From Curtobacterium sp. VKM Ac-1393 (GTDB taxonomy: Bacteria > Actinomycetota > Actinomycetes > Actinomycetales > Microbacteriaceae), in contig NZ_JADKRW010000002.1 in assembly GCF_015350995.1 (NCBI RefSeq), positions 310,001 through 374,000 on the forward strand: a stretch of DNA of 64,000 bases, read 5' to 3'. Under the pieces are notes generated by a model, which ran no database searches, was not told the origin of the DNA, and saw only the letters and a program-made list of their open reading frames with translations. Positions 56,645 to 64,000 of this stretch are shown here, piece after piece (position 1 is the first letter of the stretch; every line of letters begins with the position of its first letter). The translations under genes and the position numbers were made by a program.

Positions 56645-58177
56645 ATGCAGGTCCTCGTCACCGGCGCCACCGGGTACATCGGCGGTCGTCTCGTCCCCCG
56701 TCTCCTCGAAGCAGGTCACTCCGTACGGGTGTTCGTGCGCAATCCACGGAAGCTCCAGGACGTCCCGTGGAGCGGCGACGTCGACGTCGCCGAAGGAGAC
56801 CTGCAGGACGCCGACGCGGTCCGCGCCGCGGTCGACGGCGTCGAGGCCGTGTACTACCTCGCGCACGCCATGGGTGCCGACGGCGACTTCGAGTCCGCCG
56901 AACGGCAGGCGGCCGAGACGATGGCACGCGAGGCGAAGCGTGCCGGCGTCGGCCGCTTCGTGTACCTCGGCGGTCTGCACCCCGACGGCGACCTGTCGAA
57001 GCACCTGCGCAGCCGCAAGGAAGTGGGGGAGATCCTGCTCGGCTCGGGCGTCCCCACGGTGGCCTACCAGGCCGGCGTCGTGATCGGGTCCGGCAGCACG
57101 TCGTTCGAGATGATCCGCCACGTGACCGACGTCCTGCCGTGGATGCCGGCGCCCCGGTGGGTGCGCAACCGCATCCAGCCGATCGCGGTCCGCGACGTCC
57201 TGTACTACCTGGTGGCGGCGCTCGACGTGCCGGCCGACGTCAACCGCACCTTCGACATCGGCGGACCGGACGTCCTGCGGTACGGGCAGATGCTCAACGG
57301 CTACGCGGTCGAGGCGAAGCTCCGGCAGCGCCCGATCACGGTGTTGCCGGTGCTCACCCCGCGTCTCGCCGCACACTGGTTCAACGTCGTCACCCCGATC
57401 CCGCGCAAGCTCGCGACGCCGATCATCGAGTCGCTGCAGTTCGAGTGCGTCCAGCGCGAGCACGACATCGACGACGTGGTGCCACAGCCAGAGGGCGGGC
57501 TCACGTCGTACCGCCGGGCCGTCCGGCTCGCCCTGAACAAGATGCGTGCCGGCGAGGTGCAGACGAGCTGGCGGAGCGCCACCCTGTCGAGCGCCTCGGC
57601 TGACCCGATGCCGAGCGACCCGGACTGGGCGGGCCACACCGTCTACGTGGACGACCGGAAGCGCCACTCGAGCGCGTCGGCCGCGGACGTCTGGCGCGTC
57701 GTCGAGTCGATCGGCGGCGAGAACGGCTGGTACTCCTTCCCGCTCGCGTGGGTGGCCCGCGGCTGGATGGACAAGATCGCCGGGGGCGTCGGCCTGAGCC
57801 GCGGCCGCCGCGACCAGGAGCGGCTCGAGCAGGGCGACGCACTCGACTGGTGGCGCGTCGAGCGGCTCGAGCGCGGGCGCTACCTGCGGCTCCGCGCCGA
57901 GTTCAAGTCCCCGGGACGCGCCTGGCTGGAGATGACCGTCACCCCGAACCCGGACGGCGGCAGCGACTACCACCAGCGGGCGATCTACTTCCCGCAGGGG
58001 CTGCCCGGACGCCTGTACTGGTACGGGATCCTGCCGTTCCACGGCATCATCTTCCCCGGCATGGTCGAGCGGATCACCGCGGCCGCCGAGCGCGAGTCCG
58101 ACCACACCGAGTCGACGCAGCGCAACCGGACCCAGCAGAATGGGAGTCCGGAACCGGCGAACGAGGAGGCAGCATGA
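56645..58177 (+). CDS. NAD(P)-binding SDR fused to DUF2867
   Basis: This 510-residue protein starts with an NmrA/atypical-SDR domain (VLVTGATGYIGGRLVPRL, about residues 4-290) and continues with a DUF2867 domain (about 350-490). The fusion is widespread in actinobacteria but its reaction is unknown to me. No catalytic YxxxK is obvious. TAGCGT about nine bases before the ATG suggests leaderless expression. The stop overlaps the hydrolase start (ATGA). Confidence 0.85.
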   Translation: MQVLVTGATGYIGGRLVPRLLEAGHSVRVFVRNPRKLQDVPWSGDVDVAEGDLQDADAVRAAVDGVEAVYYLAHAMGADGDFESAERQAAETMAREAKRAGVGRFVYLGGLHPDGDLSKHLRSRKEVGEILLGSGVPTVAYQAGVVIGSGSTSFEMIRHVTDVLPWMPAPRWVRNRIQPIAVRDVLYYLVAALDVPADVNRTFDIGGPDVLRYGQMLNGYAVEAKLRQRPITVLPVLTPRLAAHWFNVVTPIPRKLATPIIESLQFECVQREHDIDDVVPQPEGGLTSYRRAVRLALNKMRAGEVQTSWRSATLSSASADPMPSDPDWAGHTVYVDDRKRHSSASAADVWRVVESIGGENGWYSFPLAWVARGWMDKIAGGVGLSRGRRDQERLEQGDALDWWRVERLERGRYLRLRAEFKSPGRAWLEMTVTPNPDGGSDYHQRAIYFPQGLPGRLYWYGILPFHGIIFPGMVERITAAAERESDHTESTQRNRTQQNGSPEPANEEAA

Positions 58178-58758
58178 CCGAGGAACGCAGTCCCGTCCTG
58201 TTCCTGGGCGACAGCATCACGGCCCAGGGGTCGTGGGACGCCTGGCTCCCCGACGAGCACACGCTGAACCAGGGCGTCAGTGGCGACACCACCGACGGGG
58301 TGCTCGCGCGGCTCGACGCCGTCGTCGCCGAACAGCCCGAGGTGATCGTGCTGCTGATCGGCACGAACGACTTCGGCAACCACCGTGCCAGTGCCGAGCA
58401 CGTCGTCCGCAACGTCGAGACGATCCTCGTGACCCTGCGCCGCGAGCTGCCGGGCGTCCGTCTGCTGCTCGTGTCCGTGCTGCCGCGCCAGGCCGAGTAC
58501 TCCACGAAGATCGAGGAGGCGAACCGCCACCTGCGCCAGTTCGTCGCCACGTGCCACGCGCAGTACCTCGACGCCTGGCCCGCGCTGTCCGACGGCGACC
58601 ACCTGGACGACCGCTTCACGGACGACGGCCTGCACCTCACCGATGACGGCTACCGTGCCTACCTCGGCGAGCTGGTCCCAGCGCTCGAGCGCGTGCGGGG
58701 TCTCCCGCCGATGTCCCGGTCCTTCACCGCCATCGACCTCGACGAGGCCCCCGCCTGA
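58174..58758 (+). CDS. Cytoplasmic SGNH/GDSL hydrolase
   Basis: This 194-residue esterase-type protein has PVLFLGDSITAQGSW (catalytic serine), the glycine in NQGVSGDTT, IGTNDFGNH and DDGLHLTDDGY with the catalytic Asp-His pair. No signal peptide is seen. CGAGGAGG precedes the ATG. It is coupled to the SDR-DUF2867 gene upstream and the membrane protein downstream. The substrate could be an acyl or acetyl ester. Confidence 0.9.
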   Translation: MTEERSPVLFLGDSITAQGSWDAWLPDEHTLNQGVSGDTTDGVLARLDAVVAEQPEVIVLLIGTNDFGNHRASAEHVVRNVETILVTLRRELPGVRLLLVSVLPRQAEYSTKIEEANRHLRQFVATCHAQYLDAWPALSDGDHLDDRFTDDGLHLTDDGYRAYLGELVPALERVRGLPPMSRSFTAIDLDEAPA

Positions 58759-59204
58759 TGGCTGCCCGCAAGGGACGACCCCCGGTGGGGTCGTCGCAGC
58801 ACGGCGTGCCCGCCGCTCCCGTGCGGCCGGCCGCCCGCGGTACCCGTGGGTCCCCGGGCTTCACCCGACCGGCACTCGCGCCGTCGATGATCGCCGCGAT
58901 CGTCCTGCTCGCGTGCGTGGCGATCATGGACTCGTCCGGCTTCGTCTTCGCCCGGTGGGGTGTCACCGTCCTCGGGCTGATCGTGCTCGTGTTCGCGGTG
59001 CGCGGGAGGACCTGGTGGGCTGCGGCGCTGATGGCGGCCGTGGCCGTCTGCTGGAACCCCCTGGTCACGGTGCCGATCCCCGGCCAGGTGTGGGCCGCGT
59101 TGCAGATCCTGGCAGCCGCCCTGTTCATCGTGGTGGGCATCGCCGTCAAGGTGCCCCGCGAGACGGACGTGCCGCGCGGGACGGACGTGCCCCGGGCCTC
59201 CTGA
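58758..59204 (+). CDS. Small membrane protein (DUF6804-like)
   Basis: This 148-residue protein has a 40-residue basic N-terminus and about four hydrophobic helices (residues 42-135), with VCWNPLVTVPIPGQVW between helices three and four. That block recalls DUF6804, which I could not verify. Its C-terminus has a doubled DVPRxT/S pattern. The start is joined to the hydrolase stop as TGATG. Confidence 0.7.
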   Translation: MAARKGRPPVGSSQHGVPAAPVRPAARGTRGSPGFTRPALAPSMIAAIVLLACVAIMDSSGFVFARWGVTVLGLIVLVFAVRGRTWWAAALMAAVAVCWNPLVTVPIPGQVWAALQILAAALFIVVGIAVKVPRETDVPRGTDVPRAS

Positions 59205-59301
59205 CCGGCCCTGACGACCGTCTGCAGAACCGAGGCCGCGGGCGGACGGTAGGATCGCAGGGTCGGGTACAGGACCCGGCAGCGCGACCCGAAGGGCATG
59301 G

Positions 59302-60855
59302 ATGAACGACGAGACCGAGCCGGTGACCGAGAGTCCTCTGCTGAACCCTCGACCGTCCTCCGGCGGTCTCGACCGGCCCGACGTCGTCGTCCGCAAGGGC
59401 CGTCTGACGCTGCTCAACGGCCACCTGACGCCGCAGCAGTCGATGATCGAGGACCTGCTGTTCCTCGACGACGCCCTCACCGAGGCCGACGTCGACCACC
59501 TGCTCATCCGCGGCAACGACGAGCGTCCGGTCATCGCGATCGACGAGCGCGACCGTCAGCGGGCCGAGAGCGCCGTCATGGCGGCAGCGGTCAACGAACC
59601 GTTCTATGCGAAGCCCCCGGGTGAACCGGCCGTGCTCGTGCAGGACGACGGCCTCGGACCGGTCGACGAGCCGGTGCTGCGGGTGTTCCGTCCGCGCCTC
59701 GAGCCGCTCGGCCGGCTGCGCTACGGCGCCGAGACGAGCGTCCAGCTGGAGTTCTGGCGCCTCACCGACACCGAGGTCCTCGCACCCGTCGAGAACGCCC
59801 TGATGCGTCGCAGCCTGCCTGTCGACGAGTTCGTCCTCGTCGACATCGAGCGCTACGGCCGCACCTGGCGCACCGTCGAGCACATGTTCGACGACCACGT
59901 CTCCGACATCCGGTTCCCGATCGACATCGTCTTCTCGTGGGTCGACGGCAACGCCATCGAGTACCAGCGCGCCCGCCAGGCGGCGCAGGCCGGTGCCGTC
60001 CTGGGCGAGGGCGACGACGCCGCAGCCCGGTTCCGGCAGATCGACGAGCTCAAGTACGCGCTCCGCTCGGTGCACACGTTCGCGCCGTGGATCCGTCAGA
60101 TCTACATCGCCACCGACTCACCCGCACCGCACTGGCTCGCCGACCACCCCAAGGTCCGCATCGTGCGCAGCGAGGAGTTCTTCGCCGACCCGTCCGTCCT
60201 GCCGACGCACAACTCGCAGGCCGTCGAGTCGCAGCTGCACCACATCCCGGGCATCAGCGAGCACTTCATCTACTCGAACGACGACATGTTCTTCGGGCGC
60301 ACCGTCGACCCGTCGGCGTTCTTCAGCCCGGGCTCGGTGACGAAGTTCATCCTCGCCACCACGCGCATCGGGCTCGGCGTGAACAACGCGGCGCGCAGCG
60401 GGTTCGAGAACTCCGCGCGGGTGAACCGCCGCCTGTTGCAGCAGCGCTTCGGGGCGGTCACCACGCGGCACCTCGAGCACGCGCCGACGCCGTTGCGGGC
60501 ATCGATCATGACGGAGATGGAGCACGAGTTCGCGGACGAGTTCCGCGCCACGGCTGCCTCGCGGTTCCGTGCCGCCGAGAACATCTCGGTGACGAACTCG
60601 CTGTACCACTACTACTCGCTGCTCACCGGTCGCGCGATCGTGCAGGAGAACACCGACGTCCGCTACATCGACACCACGATGCAGTCCGGTCTGCGGTCCC
60701 TCGACGAGTTGCTGAAGAAGCGGAACGCGGACTTCTTCTGCCTGAACGACGGTAGTTTCCCCGAGGTCAGCGACGACGAGCGCACGCAGCGCGTGACGGA
60801 CTTCCTCGAGCGTTACTTCCCCTTCCCCGCGCCGTGGGAGCGCCCCGGCGCTTAG
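59302..60855 (+). CDS. Stealth family sugar-phosphate transferase
   Basis: This 517-residue protein belongs to the Stealth family, which transfers hexose-1-phosphate or similar groups to build phosphodiester-linked glycans. CR1 is IDIVFSWVDGN (about residues 208-218), CR2 includes RQIDELKYALRSV and NSQAVESQLHHIPGISEHF with the acidic SNDDMFFG. The C-terminal CR4 ends FFCLNDGSFP. Its role here may be a wall teichoic-like or capsule polymer. An overlapping ATG at 59298 is out of frame; GAAGGG favours 59302. Confidence 0.9.
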   Translation: MNDETEPVTESPLLNPRPSSGGLDRPDVVVRKGRLTLLNGHLTPQQSMIEDLLFLDDALTEADVDHLLIRGNDERPVIAIDERDRQRAESAVMAAAVNEPFYAKPPGEPAVLVQDDGLGPVDEPVLRVFRPRLEPLGRLRYGAETSVQLEFWRLTDTEVLAPVENALMRRSLPVDEFVLVDIERYGRTWRTVEHMFDDHVSDIRFPIDIVFSWVDGNAIEYQRARQAAQAGAVLGEGDDAAARFRQIDELKYALRSVHTFAPWIRQIYIATDSPAPHWLADHPKVRIVRSEEFFADPSVLPTHNSQAVESQLHHIPGISEHFIYSNDDMFFGRTVDPSAFFSPGSVTKFILATTRIGLGVNNAARSGFENSARVNRRLLQQRFGAVTTRHLEHAPTPLRASIMTEMEHEFADEFRATAASRFRAAENISVTNSLYHYYSLLTGRAIVQENTDVRYIDTTMQSGLRSLDELLKKRNADFFCLNDGSFPEVSDDERTQRVTDFLERYFPFPAPWERPGA

Positions 60856-61063
60856 GGCGCACCAGCGCCCTGCCGGGGCGCTCCGGGCGAGCCTGCGAGC
60901 CCGGCGCCGGAGCCCAGCCATGCGCTCCGGGCGAGCCAGCGCCCTGCCGGGGCGCTCCGGAGCCCAGCCACGCGCCCTGGACGCACCCACACCAGACCGG
61001 GAAGCCCGTGCCGGCCCCGCCACGCGCCTCCCGTCCGCCGTGGGCCCACGCCCACCGCATCGC
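60856..61063. other. Intergenic between Stealth gene and hairpin
   Basis: The region holds the direct repeat pair and otherwise only GC-rich sequence. I see no supported gene. Confidence 0.5.
60862..60960 (+). repeat. 25-base direct repeat pair after Stealth gene
   Basis: A 25-base stretch beginning CCAGCGCCCTGCCGGGG is identical at 60862-60886 and 60936-60960. GGAGCCCAGCCA recurs at 60909 and 60959. The first copy begins seven bases after the stop codon. Confidence 0.8.
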
Positions 61064-61114
61064 GTGCGCAGAAGACGTCGGGTCCGCATGACGGACCCGA
61101 CGTCTTCTGCGCAC
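61064..61114. terminator. Perfect 23-bp bidirectional hairpin
   Basis: The arms 61064-61086 and 61092-61114 are exact inverted copies around CATGA. It lies between convergent genes, so a bidirectional terminator is likely. Confidence 0.85.
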
Positions 61115-61127
61115 TGGCTGCGGCGAC

Positions 61128-62087
61128 CTACCGGTGGATCGGGGAGACGGGCACCGAGTCGAGGGTGAAGACCGGGATGCTCGAGGTCACGGGGGCCGGC
61201 TCGACCGCCGGGGCGATGGTGACGCCGTGGGCTGCCAGCCGGGCCTCGGTCTCGGCGGCGGAGACGGGCTGGCCGACCGTGGAGTAGTGGCCGATCGGCA
61301 CGACCGAGTGCACGACGTTCCGGCCGTAGACGTGCACCAGGTTGAACGACTGTGCGCCGTCACGCCCACGGGTGCCGCCCTGGTACTCGGTGAGGTCCTG
61401 CGTGTAGCACGTGGCGCTGGCGACCGACACGGGGACGCCGGCGAACACGGCACTCGTCGAGTAGTGCAGGTGGCCGGCGATGATCGACAGGACGTCGCTT
61501 CCCTCGACGACCTCGGCCAGCGCCTGCTGGTCGCGCAGCTCGACGAGGACGGTCAGGTCCTGCACGCTCGGCACCGGGGGGTGGTGCATCGCGAGGATCG
61601 TGCCGTGCGGAGCGGCCTCGGACAGGACTTCGGCGAGCCAGTCGAGCTGCTCGGGGGAGACCTCGCCGTGGTGGTGCCCCGGAACGCTCGTGTCGAGGGT
61701 GATCACTCGGAGCCCGTTGACGTCGTAGACGAAGTCGACCGGGCGGTCGGTGGGGTGCAGGCCGAAGAGCTCCTGACGGAAGGCACCGCGTTCGTCGTGG
61801 TTGCCCATCGCCCAGATGACCTGCGCGCCGATGCGGCGGGCGGCCGGCTCGACGATCTCACGGATGCGGGCGTAAGCACCCGGCTCGCCCTTGTCGGCGA
61901 CGTCGCCCGTGACGACGATCGCTTCCGGGCGAGTGCCCGAGGCTTCGATGTCGGCGACGATCTCGGTCAGCCGTGCGGCGGAGTCCACGTCGCCGTAGAG
62001 GTCACCGTCCCCGGAGACGAGGTGGGTGTCGCTGAGGTGGAGGAGGAAGTGGTTCGGCCTGGGGTGTTCGGCCGTCCGGCTGTCCAT
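61128..62087 (-). CDS. Metallophosphoesterase (CpdA-like)
   Basis: This 319-residue class III phosphodiesterase has all five metal-binding blocks: LHLSDTHL, TGDVADKGEPGAYA, MGNHDERG, MHHPP and IAGHLH. It resembles CpdA/GpdQ-like enzymes that hydrolyse cyclic AMP or phosphodiesters. No signal peptide is seen, so a cytoplasmic role is likely. The ATG at 62087 is the last in-frame start before the domain. It is downstream of qcrB, separated by a terminator. Confidence 0.9.
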   Translation of the reverse strand: MDSRTAEHPRPNHFLLHLSDTHLVSGDGDLYGDVDSAARLTEIVADIEASGTRPEAIVVTGDVADKGEPGAYARIREIVEPAARRIGAQVIWAMGNHDERGAFRQELFGLHPTDRPVDFVYDVNGLRVITLDTSVPGHHHGEVSPEQLDWLAEVLSEAAPHGTILAMHHPPVPSVQDLTVLVELRDQQALAEVVEGSDVLSIIAGHLHYSTSAVFAGVPVSVASATCYTQDLTEYQGGTRGRDGAQSFNLVHVYGRNVVHSVVPIGHYSTVGQPVSAAETEARLAAHGVTIAPAVEPAPVTSSIPVFTLDSVPVSPIHR

Positions 62088-62203
62088 CGGGGTCTCATTC
62101 CGTTGGCGGATGCGTGGTGCAACACGTTGCCACACCGTCCTGGACGAGTCCAGCACGTGTCGGTGAACCAGCCGTGAACTGGGGGCGGCGTGTCGGGGGC
62201 GGC

Positions 62204-62238
62204 AGAAAGCCCCCGCCACTTCGTGACGGGGGCTTTCT
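62204..62238. terminator. Terminator of qcrB
   Basis: The 12-base arms 62204-62215 and 62227-62238 pair exactly, with an inner CAC/GTG pairing. It begins just after the qcrB stop on the minus strand. Confidence 0.85.
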
Positions 62239-62244
62239 GGACTG

Positions 62245-63933
62245 CTAGTGCTTATTCTCGACCTGCGGGGCCTGGTGGCTGCCCTCGAGGTCCGGGCCGT
62301 GGTGGGCGGCGTGCGCTGCCTCGAGCTCGGCCTTCGAGACCGGCTCGATCCGGTCTTCGAAGAAGAAGCGGGAGACGCTCGCACGGGCCTTCTGCACGAC
62401 CGTGATCTGCCCCTTGGCGTTCGGGCGGATCATGAGCGGCTTGTACTCGTTGAACTGCAGGAGCTTCCAACGCTCGTACTCGTCGAGCTGCTCGTGCACC
62501 TCGATGTACTCACCGTGGGGGAGTCGGACGATGCGACCGGACTCGTAGCCGTGCAGGACGATCTCGCGGTCCTTCTTCTGGAGTGCGAGGCACACGCGCT
62601 TCGTGATCCAGAAGGCGACGAACGGGCCGAGGACCGTCGTGGCCTGGATCACGTGGATCACGTGTTCGATCGACACCAGGAAGTGGGTCGCGATGATGTC
62701 CGACGACGCCGCAGCCCAGAGGCTGGCGTACAGCGTGATGCCGGCAGCACCGATCGCCGTGCGGGTCGGGGCGTTGCGCGGGCGGTCCAGGATGTGGTGC
62801 TCGCGCTTGTCGCCGGTGACCCAGGACTCGATGAACGGGTACAGCAGGATCGCGAGGATGAGCAGTACCAGGACCGCGATCGGCGCCAGGATGTTGAACG
62901 ACACCGTGTAGCCGAACCACACGACCTCCCAGTGCGGCGGGACCAGTCGGAGCGCGCCGTCGGCGAAGCCGATGTACCAGTCGGGCTGGGTACCGGCAGA
63001 GACCGGCGAGGGGTCGTACGGCCCGTAGTTCCAGATCGGGTTGATCGTGAACATCGAGGCGATGAGGGCGATGATGCCCGCGACGATGAAGAAGAACCCG
63101 CCGGCCTTGGCGGCGAACGCCGGCAGGATCGGGACGCCGACGACGTTCTCGTTGGTCTTGCCCGGTCCGGCGAACTGCGTGTGCTTGTTGATCACGACGA
63201 GCACGAGGTGGACACCGAGCACCGCGACGAGGATCGCCGGCAGCAGCAGGATGTGCAGCGTGTACAGGCGGCCGACGATGTCGGTACCCGGGAACTCGCC
63301 ACCGAAGAGCAGGTAGGCGATCCAGACGCCGATCACCGGCACGCCCTCGATCATGCCGACGATGATCCGCAGACCGTTTCCGGAGAGCAGGTCGTCGGGG
63401 AGCGAGTACCCGGTGAAGCCCTCACCCATGGCGAGGACCCACAGCAGGAAGCCGAAGACCCAGTTGAGCTCACGCGGCTTGCGGAAGGCACCGGTGAAGA
63501 ACACGCGGGCCATGTGCAGCATGATCGACGCCACGAACAGCAGGGCAGCCCAGTGGTGGACCTGGCGGACGAAGAGCCCACCGCGGATGTCGAACGAGAT
63601 GTCCAGCGTGGACTGCAGCGCCGTCGACATCTCGACTCCCTTGAGCGGGACGTACGAGCCGTTGTAGACGACCTCGGCCATGGAGGCCTGGAAGAAGAAC
63701 GTCAGGAACGTGCCGGAGAGCAGGACGACGACGAAGCTGTACAGCGCCACCTCGCCGAGCATGAAGCTCCAGTGGTCCGGGAAGATCTTCCGGCCGACTT
63801 CCTTGACGAGCCCCGAGATGCTGGTGCGCTCGTCGATGTAGTTGGCGACCCCGCCGATGATGCGGGATCCGCGCTCCGGAGCCGGCTTGTTCGCCGTGCT
63901 GCTCGGTGCGGTGGTGGTGGGGGTGCTGGTCAT
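62245..63933 (-). CDS. qcrB: Cytochrome bc1 complex cytochrome b subunit
   Basis: This 562-residue quinol-oxidising membrane subunit has heme histidines in RQVHHWAALLFVASIMLHMAR and LHILLLPAILVAVLGVH. The Q-site reads PDWY instead of PEWY. About eight helices are followed by a C-terminal extension of roughly 130 residues (LPHGEYIEVHEQ) typical of actinobacterial bc1-aa3 supercomplexes. The ATG shares a base with the qcrA stop. Confidence 0.95.
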   Translation of the reverse strand: MTSTPTTTAPSSTANKPAPERGSRIIGGVANYIDERTSISGLVKEVGRKIFPDHWSFMLGEVALYSFVVVLLSGTFLTFFFQASMAEVVYNGSYVPLKGVEMSTALQSTLDISFDIRGGLFVRQVHHWAALLFVASIMLHMARVFFTGAFRKPRELNWVFGFLLWVLAMGEGFTGYSLPDDLLSGNGLRIIVGMIEGVPVIGVWIAYLLFGGEFPGTDIVGRLYTLHILLLPAILVAVLGVHLVLVVINKHTQFAGPGKTNENVVGVPILPAFAAKAGGFFFIVAGIIALIASMFTINPIWNYGPYDPSPVSAGTQPDWYIGFADGALRLVPPHWEVVWFGYTVSFNILAPIAVLVLLILAILLYPFIESWVTGDKREHHILDRPRNAPTRTAIGAAGITLYASLWAAASSDIIATHFLVSIEHVIHVIQATTVLGPFVAFWITKRVCLALQKKDREIVLHGYESGRIVRLPHGEYIEVHEQLDEYERWKLLQFNEYKPLMIRPNAKGQITVVQKARASVSRFFFEDRIEPVSKAELEAAHAAHHGPDLEGSHQAPQVENKH

Positions 63934-64000
63934 CAGCGTTCACGCTCCCAGAAGGACGGTCCGACCGGCTCGTGGAAGTCGCTCTGGGCAACCAGGTAGC
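63933..64000 (-). CDS. qcrA: Rieske iron-sulfur subunit, C-terminal end (partial)
   Basis: Only the last 21 residues are in the window (YLVAQSDFHEPVGPSFWERE then Arg), which match the C-terminus of actinobacterial QcrA. The stop TGA overlaps the qcrB ATG. The gene continues beyond the right edge. Confidence 0.85.
   Translation of the reverse strand, partial: YLVAQSDFHEPVGPSFWERER

Noticed and set aside
59298..59624. Alternative ATG start four bases upstream of the Stealth gene
   Set aside because: It is in another frame that encodes no recognisable protein.

Overview
The window is very GC-rich, densely packed DNA. It uses GTG and TTG starts freely, has many ATGA, GTGA and TGATG gene junctions, and has short TAnnnT boxes a few bases before start codons that suggest leaderless transcripts. 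The gene set (bifunctional Rel, yajC-secD-secF, ruvCAB, pdxST, an actinobacterial cytochrome bc1 end, a HAIR heat-shock operator, an LAYTG surface protein) indicates a monoderm actinobacterium. Microbacteriaceae, possibly Curtobacterium, is my inference and was not checked by any search. I saw no rRNA, tRNA, CRISPR array, transposase or phage gene.

Layout. 71-1524: a molybdenum sulfite-oxidase-like enzyme with its flavin reductase. 1679-9797: a peptide/nickel-type ABC importer with a CocE/NonD hydrolase and a TetR regulator, all joined by 4-base overlaps. 9801-10876: an iron-box-controlled SIP-domain gene and a Dps ferritin. 11139-13740: a DedA protein with a two-component system. 13835-26007: the most striking region, a heptose island with two fused HldE enzymes, GmhA, GmhB, three GT9 heptosyltransferase-like proteins, two other glycosyltransferases, an SDR and an aldehyde dehydrogenase. 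26058-36186: accessory and surface functions (PRC-barrel, secreted SGNH hydrolase, universal stress protein, Nudix hydrolase, LAYTG-anchored repeat protein, MFS exporter, membrane proteins, a second YidC-like insertase, YbaK deacylase). 36245-38889: an HspR-type operator and a ClpC-like chaperone. 38933-40102: repeat-rich, relatively AT-rich DNA with a promoter, a 23-residue leader-like peptide, a hairpin and a 77-residue gene. 40103-54069: the conserved core block apt, thrS, HIT, pdxST, yebC, ruvCAB, yajC, secDF, rhodanese and rel. 54094-64000: ROK sugar kinase, deoC, an SDR-DUF2867 protein with a GDSL hydrolase and small membrane protein, a Stealth phosphotransferase, a phosphodiesterase and the end of the cytochrome bc1 operon (qcrB complete, qcrA partial).

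How the genes work together. The heptose island encodes every step from sedoheptulose 7-phosphate to ADP-D-glycero-heptose, plus transferases to use it. That is the classical route to lipopolysaccharide inner core, here in a genome with monoderm markers, so a cell-wall glycan, exopolysaccharide or glycosylated metabolite is the likely product. Non-coding features of note are a 59-base inverted-end repeat family, a triple operator-like palindrome upstream of the MFS gene, and a leader-peptide/hairpin arrangement at 39100-39893.
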